64,000 nucleotides of DNA. Origin: Tubulanus polymorphus. Its lineage: Eukaryota > Nemertea > Palaeonemertea > Tubulaniformes > Tubulanidae. Each line of letters starts with the position of its first letter. Positions within the stretch are counted from its first letter, which is position 1. The position numbers were made by a program, and so were the translations under genes. The stretch is taken from assembly GCF_964204645.1 (NCBI RefSeq), contig NC_134035.1:4898501-4962500 (forward strand), read 5' to 3'. This document shows positions 56,116-64,000 of the stretch, piece by piece. Under the pieces are notes generated by a model. That model saw nothing but the letters and a program-made list of their open reading frames with translations. It had not been told where the DNA came from and did not search any database.

Positions 56116-58951
56116 TTTTTACTGGTGTCACATTCGGAACCTGTGCCCACGTGAACCCATAGAAACGTCTTCCGATTCATAGACGTTTACGAAACAATTT
56201 CAAAAATAACTGACAACTGGCTTTTCATAGTAACGCGTCTAAATATACGTCGCTTAACACATTTTTAGTGATGTAACGTACATCGTTCGTGTGGCTTCAG
56301 AAACAGATACGACTCGAATACGAATAACTCTCTAATGATATTCAATAGCCGGCTACGACCTACGCAAAGCGACCCGTGATCATATTTCATTATTGCGACT
56401 GGTCTAGAGGCCGATATTGATCTCTGTATTTCAGAATTAATGAACGAAACCCACGGTTAGTGAAATGACGGTTTATTCCGACAGTTTTGAAGTTCCGCGC
56501 GAAACGAAAATCTAGTTTTTCGTCGAATTTCTCATCGAATTCTGCGGGATTTTGTTCATTAATTCGTTATACATATTTTGTACCCGACTTTTAAGAACTC
56601 GCTACAATCGCCAAAACCAGTCCCTCAACCTACGCATAACCCTACTGCTGGTCGTAACGAGAGGCCAGAGTCGATCTGTCAAAAAAAATTCTACCGCACC
56701 CAGATTTGAGGTTAGAATCCAGGCGTAGTATCTGCACTCGCGCCATCCTAACCCCATGGAAATTGTTCCGTGTCAATTACTAAACGTTGTACTATTCTGT
56801 TGCCAGTTGCTCAAAGCGGTGGATAGAGTGACAATCAAAAATTCATTGTTACTATGGTATTTATCCGCCGGTTATCGTTAACCAAGTTTAGAGCAACTAC
56901 TGGCCCCAGGGATTGCTGGTTAACAGGCCGACAGTTTGCCTAACCCTAGTATAAACTAAATACATAGCCTATATATTCACATTGATAAAAATTCACAAAA
57001 TTCTAATTGGCACCTGATTTTGAGACTAAAGGACTAAAATATGGGCCAAATTAGCCTAATTCTGTCAATGTCAGCTCATCCCCAACATATGGCCGAGGCC
57101 ATTTTTAGCACATGGCAGCTGCCCCCCCCCCCCCCCCCGCGAAATTTGGGAAAAGTACCATTTTTGCTAATTTTATTGTTATATCCTATAGAACTGCCCT
57201 TTTTCAGATTACTATCTCTCTGTCCATTCAATTCAATTGATTGAGAGTTTGATAACTAGACAGCAACGAGAAATAATATATTTGACAAGATAGCAAAATC
57301 AGAATTTGTAAGCCCTGGGTAAACTCTACCTAAACTAAAAGTCGAGACTTAAATGAGTGAATTTAAAATGCCCCATTTTATAGAGTCTAGAGACATTAAA
57401 TTGATAATACGTTTATTAATGCAAAAGCACGAGACTGACGACAATAACACCTAACACTACAGCACTTAGAGTCAGTGCTCTAACTCTCACATAGCCGGCA
57501 GCTCATAGTAGTAGTAGTGCATGTAAAATGTAGAATAGTCGATCAATTCCGATCTAAGACAGCAATATGTGCATTGACGGCAGCAGCGGGATGTCGAACA
57601 AACAACTGTGAAATAGTCGACTAATCGACTTTTTACCCAGCGAAAATAGTCGCTTTTCGGCGATTCTGAAAGTTGATACGGCGCACTGAAGCGTGGACAA
57701 CACGTAAATAGACAAAACCTACCGATATATAGATAGAAATATCCGTATAGCCGCTGTTTAGAGTCGTTAGCGCTGGTTTTGTCGACTATTTGCTGATGTA
57801 GGGCACCTTCTCGCGGCGCTGTTTATAATGTAGGACACGGTGGAGGCGCTGTTGCGTGTAAATATCAATTCGGTCATTACGTCATTTTCATAAAGCGCCG
57901 TTACATAGATCGGACTAGCGCCCGGACGTTTTCAACGAGGAACCTGTTCGGATTAATGTCCCGGACGTATTTCACCATACATCATACCGGTGCGCCGCAC
58001 TACTGATCGGTGTTCGGCCGTGGTACTGGTGAATTTTTTCCCGAGTCACCTGCGAGGTGTCTGACTCCTCGGGGGATGTAGAGGGTTCAAGTTCAAACCT
58101 AAGTTGGGCTTCACGAGGACTTGGAGGAAACACCTTCTGAACACGGGGGTTCAGCTGGGCGCAGGGTTCGTCATTTGAGCCGGCCAATCGCAGGCGCAGA
58201 TCCAGGATTTTTTCCAGGAGGGGGTTCATAAAAATCTTAATGTTAAACTACCGACTAAAATCTCTAATGAAGGGCCTATACGGTAGGCAAACATAAGATA
58301 ATGACACTCGATGTGTCGTTGCGTACTCTCTGCCCGCTTTGTCTTGAGTACATTCCTTCAAGAAAGTGATTTAAGAAAAAATTGGTAGCTGGATCCGCGC
58401 CTGGATCGTAGACTTTTTAAGAATACTAGTCCAGTGGAAACACGATTTTTTGGCCCAAAACTTCAAACGTTTCGATTCATTGGCCGGAGGTGAATTAAGG
58501 GGACTTGAGTCGGACATCTGATCAATTCGGTATTCTGAACAAGTTGCACGTCCGTGGTATCAAATATCACTATTACCGCAGATTCATGAAAAATTTTCCA
58601 GGTTTATTGAGGGCGTTTTCAGCTGCACCAGATATATAGATCAGCGTGCAAAAAAAAACAGAAAAAATAAAATCGTCTTATAACCGCTATTTAAGAAATA
58701 TGGATTTTTATTTTCGATCGGCCGAGTCGTGACCAGTAGAATTCAGCGAATTATGATCGCTATCATTTATCGTTTATCTAAATGAACAAAAACGATCACA
58801 CATTTCTTCTAGGAAATCTTCCGGATATGTACAGGTTATCGTTGATGTCACCCGGTAAAACAAGCGTAAGATTAGATCATAATTGACACTCATAAAAGAT
58901 AAATGAAATATTTATTGTAATATTTCATAGGTGTCTGCGTAGACTGCTTTT

Positions 58952-61375
58952 TTAGTTTTCTCGGTGCACCAAGTCATACACTAGTTTTGCCGTAACTACA
59001 TCTTCAATTGCCATTCCTTTAAAAAAAAATCAATAATCAATGCGTTTACGGTATAAACATGAATTCAATAATCGTCCAAGTTTCAAGTATCATTAAATTC
59101 GAGAAACAAATGTAGTGAGATAAAATATCTAATCGTTTTACCCAATGATTTGAATACTGTCGTTTTTTCGCAGTTAGTTTCCTTCCTGCTGTCGATAACT
59201 TCTCCGAGTTCTGCGTAGATTTCCGCCTGTAGGAGAAAAGTTTCGAAATTGATCAATAAGGTCGGCGAAAATTTCATCTCGACGATTAATATTAGGTCGA
59301 TAGTTACCTTAGAACGGATGATATCTCCGCTCTCAACGGCCGCCCCGTCTTTAGTGTCCACGTATAAAACGGAATGTTTCAGTAACTCGGGGTCTAATTC
59401 CTGTAGTCCCGGTGCGCAGGCGCCTACAGCTGAATAAAGAACGACGATTTTAATTTTTTCCAACGCATTTCTTCCACTGTTACTGACCGGGGTAGTATTC
59501 GTACAATGTACGATTTCTACTTTTGAAGTTGCCTAAGTTGCGTATTTTGAAATTGCGAAACCACTTTTACATCTTTTACACCCAACCTATAGCTCAGTCT
59601 AGAATAAAGGTTCCCAGGGTTGCGGATGATAAGATGGAAAATTGAAAATGAATTTGAAACAAACCATTGATATGAGCTCCTGGTTTGACCCAGTCTTTAA
59701 AAACTAGCGGCTGTTTCGAGAATGTGGCTGTGACGATAATATCAGCGTTCTTCACGGCATCTTCCGCACTTTCACAAACCTTTCCTCTACTTCCGATATG
59801 AGACACCAGTTTCTCCGATGAACTACGCGTTCGGCTGTAAACTCGAACCTATACGTTAATAGAATAAGTTATTCAATCTAAAAAAATATTTTCTTCAAAA
59901 GTTTTATTCGGTTTTTCATTTAGCTTTGAAGACATACTTCAGTGAACGAGTAAATTTGCGAGAATACGTCCCAGTGACTTTTGCCTTGAGTACCAGCTCC
60001 GATTATCGCGAAAATTTTTGGTTCGCCGTTGCAAAGATACTATTTTGAATAGAAAATAAATATAGCGATGTGTATCGAATAAAGGGACATTAAGGGTTTA
60101 ATGTATGATTATCTCCGTGTACCTTAGTGGCGACAGCAGACGCGGCTGCGGTTCTTATTTCTGTCACCGAAATGGCATCAATTATCTATTTTGAAAAAGA
60201 ACATTTTAACAGATATGTATTCACACGTCTTTGTTCTGATTATTCGATTGAGTTTTTCTCAGTAGCCTTACCGATATTATACTACCGTTTTCAGCGTGGA
60301 ATAGCAACAGGACGCCTTGATAAGGTGGCAGATTTCGGCTTTTATTTTCGCTGTAACCCGTTATAACTTTCACCGCCAGCGCCTGATCGCCGGCCGAATA
60401 ACCCGGCATAACGAGCAATACCCTGTGGAGGAAGTTGCAGCACACATGATATTCACCACTACCGCTTTTTAAGAACGGTATTTTGGTTACACGTATTTGC
60501 GGTTTTTATGATTCTTGTTTCAAAAACATTCACATTTTGATTTTGGACTTATCCGATCTGTTATTGTAGTGAAATTTTGAGATATTGTCTACCCCGGCTA
60601 AGCACTTCCACACATTACACCTAATTCTGGACACATGGTTCTTTAAAATTCTTACTTCTTTTACATATGACAGCTAGGGTACTTTCACTAATTGTCGGGT
60701 CCCTTTGCATTTTTGTCTAGATAACTCATTCGTCCAGTCGTGTTGAACAACTACCAAAGGGTCTTTCGTCGGGAATTAGGTTTGATTAACTCTATCACTG
60801 CGAATTTATTGCGAATTTTGTAGGTATTGGTATTTTGTGAAGGTGTGAGTATAGGTTTGGGAATTAGATTTTTTCATACGGAGTGCCATCGTGCGGTTAT
60901 CAGTTTCTATTCGGAGAGATTACTGTGAATCGATAATATATCAATTTGTGTCACAGCATTAAAACATGTGTCTCGCTGACGAACAGAGCTCACTGTAGTA
61001 TATACATGTATGTCGGACAGTACGCAAACACTCAGACAATAAAAAAATCGGTATGAACCGATGTAGGCAGGTTATAACATATACGAACCAGGATAAGCCT
61101 GACAATGAATATTTCACTCCCTAAATCAGATTTAGCCGAATTGAAGATTGCATTCAGATCATTTTCTCTCTATGATGAATCACTTACCCATTATGGTCAT
61201 TGACCTCAACTGTAGAACGCACAGGTTGAACGACCCCTCCTGCCTCTTCACCCTTAGAAAAGTTCCTCAACGCTTCTTCCAGCGCATCGACTAACGGATG
61301 GACCGGGTTCAAAGCCTCGCGTACTCGCTGTTCACTGATGTATTCGGGAGCTGTCGCTGCACTGGTGTGCGACAT
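58952..61375 (-). CDS. CRYM: Ketimine reductase mu-crystallin, complete
   Basis: Member of the ornithine cyclodeaminase/mu-crystallin family; in vertebrates it reduces cyclic ketimines with NAD(P)H and binds thyroid hormone in the cytosol. Eight exons: 61188-61375, 60272-60422, 60123-60185, 59938-60039, 59665-59848, 59308-59429, 59142-59226, 58952-59016; 960 nt, 319 residues, against 314 in human. Conserved parts: GGVVQPVRS (Arg of the active site), VMPGYSAGDQAL, VKVITGYSENK (Lys), TEIRTAAASAVATK (Arg), the Rossmann motif IFAIIGAGTQGKSH, VRVYSRT, DIIVTATFSKQPLVF, WVKPGAHIN, YVDTKDGAAVESGD, EIYAELGEVI, CEKTTVFKSLGMAIED. The stretch after HINAVGA reads CAPGLQEL where vertebrates have SRPDWREL. 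Poly(A) signal on the minus strand at 58911-58916. Confidence 0.97.
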
Positions 61376-63754
61376 CGTGATATAGATTACCGAGCCGGCT
61401 TGTTATCAATGCCAGACTTAATGCCTCCAATACCTTGCAACACACTACTTACTACTCAGCAGAAATGTTTGGATTCCGCTGTGCCGGGGGTAATGCAAAG
61501 TTGACTTTATCTCAACCTTTGAACTGACTTTATTGTGTAGAAGGTTTATGAACTAAACTTCGGACATTCATAATTTCATACGTACTTCGTCACCAGCGAC
61601 GAGGAGATGGCTTGCAAGCTTCACTTTGGCAAAACAAAGTGAGGAGTCCGTTGGGAAACAAACAATTTATAGTCACATCTAGTTTTCCAGAAAAATGTCA
61701 TAAACCAAAAACTGAATCGGATAAAACAAGTACATAACTATTAACTTTAAAAATGCCTTAAGACTCTTAATTGAAAGCAGATTTCTTTAATAAAGCTAGC
61801 TAAAACGGTGACGATAATATCGTTATTCCTTGGGTAGAAATATCGGCGTCAGATCTCGACCGTATAATGCTGCCCCTATGTAAAACCATAGCGGGATAAA
61901 TGTGAACTAATTTTTCACTCGCCTGCCAGACACTTTTTACTGACTTATAGGACGGACTATTTACCAATTTGCGGGCCGGACCGTGTGAAATTCTGGAAAC
62001 TGCACTGAAACTACACAACTGACAATGCTTCTACTAAGCATTAGTTAAGAAAGTGGGAAAATATGATTTGTTTCAACTGTGATTACTAAAGGCCTACAGA
62101 TTACATTTGACATGGACCCTGCCGATTCAGTCCAGAAAAGATACAAAACCAGTATTAGAATTGGCTTCCAAAATTCTCAAGTTCTAACTTGTGGTTAGAT
62201 ATCTATAAATTAAGATGATCTATTTGTTGAGATTTGGGATCTGGGATCTATTAGCAAAAACTCACTTGAATTGTTCGGTGGCAATGACTGTAGGGCTGGG
62301 CCGACTGCTCAGACTGTGCTTCTACGAGAGGCTCTCAAGTGCATTCGTTTTCAAATTTTGAATGAATTTTTCATCTACATTTCTCAAAATTTCAATTATT
62401 TGGCCTTTTATGAGACATCCACAATCGATCGATAAGAACTTCCCCACCATCCTACCCTCGGCAGGAGTGGAATCAGGCCGTGGCCACACTGCTGACAGCA
62501 AAATGAAATGAAAAAGGCATTAAAACTTTAAAAAGGGCCACTATCCATGCCTTTCGAGAGACGAAATTTCGAAGTTTGAATATTATTTTCAAAGTTGTGA
62601 AATTCCACACGTTTTCTCAAACATTTTGGGCCTGGCGGCACTAGAAACAAAAGGAAACAGATCATCAGAAAATTTTACTCGATTCTAACTTTTTTCAACC
62701 TCACAGCTGGGGAAATTTCTCGAGGGCACTCGCCGTAGAATGAACGGCATCGCCACACTAGAGATCCCCTGACAGTCTGGTCCTGGACCCACCCTGGGGC
62801 CACGTGAAAACAAAAATCATTCGATACTTAATTACTTGCATCTGAATAATTGAATGTGCTAAAAATCGCCAGCTGTATGGTTTCAGCGCTGTTTCAAGAA
62901 TTTCAGAAAACTTTCTGAGTGCGGACCGCTCGACCAGAAACCCGGGGAGTTAACGAGTTCAAAGACTCTGGCACGCGAGTAAAAAGTTAATTTCCTGTTT
63001 TCCCGCTATCGTAAAATATAGGGGCAGCACTTGGCAGTTAATATCTGACCATGGACTACAATTCTACTGTGGCATGCGAGTAATAAATATATTCTTAAAT
63101 CTAATTTCATTCATCATTCAACATGATTTTGTTTTAATCAATAAATTCCATCTATAAAAAAGCTTTGTTTCAGGTAAATATGCTTTTAAAATGGTTTCAA
63201 AGTAATTTTAATGTAATCCATATCGTGCTTGTCAACCAAGGTCGTGTGGAGGCAAACATACCCTCAGAAGAAATATTTTCGTTTCGATCTAAATTTCCGT
63301 CGATTCAACTCAAAAAAGGTCCAATTTTGACAATATAAAGGTTTTAATTGACAATTTCTTACGCTTCCTTACATACACTAATGGGATTAGTTTAGTAGTA
63401 AGGGCAAGGTGGTAGGGTAAAAGCCAAATCAAAAGCCACCAAATTAAATTTTATTTCCTCGCGACCTCTCTCTCTGCCGTCCTCCTCGTCCTCACTATCA
63501 CCACTACCACCACTTACACCAACGAACTAGCGCGAATGGCAGTGGCACCAGTCACTTGGCTTACCCTCTGAGTCTGGTCTTACTTCATGAAGTAGCTCAG
63601 AATTGTACCAGATGTTTTATGGGTTTCACAACTAATTAAAGAAACTATACTAACTAAACTTGGCCCCTCTGCTGCCCTGGACCTACTATTATTCAAGCTC
63701 CTACCAATTGAACATCAACACTATAAAGTTATTCATATTTTTCTTTCATTTCAG
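61376..63754. other. Intergenic DNA between the divergent CRYM and ARL6 genes
   Basis: It should contain both promoters. A minus-strand frame of 72 codons at 61800-62018 has balanced composition but no recognised motif. A pyrimidine-rich CT tract at about 63460-63515 precedes ARL6. The acceptor ttctttcatttcag ends at 63754, so ARL6 has at least one upstream non-coding exon in this stretch. Confidence 0.35.
61800..62018 (-). CDS. Possible small ORF, unrecognised
   Basis: 72 codons from ATG to TAG; residues such as SRISHGPARKLVNSPSYKSV and WQASEKLVHIYPAMVLHRGS. No signal peptide, membrane segment or known motif. It lies 425 bp upstream of CRYM on the same strand, with no splice link that I can see. 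It may be chance. Confidence 0.2.
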   Translation of the reverse strand: MCSFSAVSRISHGPARKLVNSPSYKSVKSVWQASEKLVHIYPAMVLHRGSIIRSRSDADISTQGITILSSPF

Positions 63755-63828
63755 AAGACTCTTGAAGAATTTCAACAAATACCCGACCAGCAGGGACAGA
63801 TCAATTGCCGTCTGTAGAAAATACAAAA

Positions 63829-64000
63829 ATGGGTCTATTCGATCGTCTGGCCAGTTTTTTAGGCTTCGCTAAGAAGGAGGCGAAAGTTCTCATCGTCGGA
63901 CTCGACAACAGTGGAAAATCGTCGATAATCAACCATTTAAAACTACCGCAGTCTCAAACGAGCGACATCGTTCCGACCGTCGGGTTTAACATCGAAAAAA
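63829..64000 (+). CDS. ARL6: ADP-ribosylation factor-like 6 (BBS3), first coding exon, truncated by window end
   Basis: ARF-family small GTPase that recruits the BBSome coat to membranes for ciliary cargo transport. The exon begins at an acceptor (63754/63755), has a 74-nt leader and then [20 protein letters not shown]. The P-loop is GLDNSGKSS (in place of the usual GKT, a Ser at the second Mg-binding position is tolerated in the family) and switch I is PTVGFNIEK. The residues [15 protein letters not shown] align with ARL6 rather than other ARLs. The amphipathic N-terminal helix is present. Switch II and the NKxD motif are outside the window. Confidence 0.88.
   Translation, partial: MGLFDRLASFLGFAKKEAKVLIVGLDNSGKSSIINHLKLPQSQTSDIVPTVGFNIEK

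Larger units (their letters stand above)
54902..58951. other. Intergenic DNA before CRYM
   Basis: It contains a GGACCCAGTTCCACAG-family MITE at 55671-55790, a purine (GAGAGGGAG)n tract at 56020-56115, a C14 run at 57123-57138 and a decayed hAT-like MITE at 58190-58405. The minus frame 57972-58229 partly overlaps that element and is probably not a gene. The 3' end of CRYM is near 58890. Confidence 0.35.

Noticed and set aside
55937-56182. RERE-rich and Ser/Leu-rich ORFs
   Set aside because: Both strands are open only because of the GA-rich purine tract.

Overview
The window is nuclear DNA from an animal. Genes are cut by short GT-AG introns, the coding exons encode clear metazoan orthologues, and the intergenic space is AT-rich and full of short inverted-repeat elements, microsatellites and minisatellites. 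The gene content (a multi-copy amid-type neuropeptide precursor, an NR1-type nuclear receptor with an EGCKG P-box, FPPS, CRYM, ARL6) and the style of the repeats suggest a marine invertebrate, most likely a spiralian; I cannot name the species and do not exclude a deuterostome.

Layout. 1-1090 (+): 3' part of an unrecognised lysine-rich protein. 2650-2781 (-): first coding exon of an ethanolamine kinase, with the rest presumably left of the window. 3313-7506 (+): complete farnesyl pyrophosphate synthase, eight exons, with an in-frame mitochondrial-type leader exon. 8841-10491 (-): complete two-exon secreted precursor with six WGG(G/A)YG peptides, the most novel gene here. 10.5-25.8 kb: gene-poor, with several foldback elements, including one with a hammerhead-ribozyme-like core and one almost perfect 137-bp palindrome. 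25896-28332 (-): RPS13, five exons. 28839-31256 (-): RPL27A, five exons, its start codon alone in the first coding exon. 38502-47586 (-): nuclear receptor of the NR1 class, eight coding exons found, last one (helix 12) not found. 50.9-52.3 kb: 20-bp satellite. 54719-54901 (-): an orphan exon-like ORF. 58952-61375 (-): complete mu-crystallin/ketimine reductase (CRYM), eight exons. 63829-64000 (+): first coding exon of ARL6 (BBS3), running off the window.

The genes are not an operon and most are functionally unrelated: isoprenoid synthesis, phospholipid precursor synthesis, neuropeptide signalling, translation, transcription control, imine reduction, ciliary trafficking. Two arrangements may be regulatory: ETNK and FDPS are divergent with 0.5-1 kb between start codons, and RPL27A and RPS13 lie head to tail with only about 500 bp between them. 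Exon boundaries of all named genes were derived by hand from splice sites, and in each case the exon phases add up to an uninterrupted reading frame of the length usual for the family.
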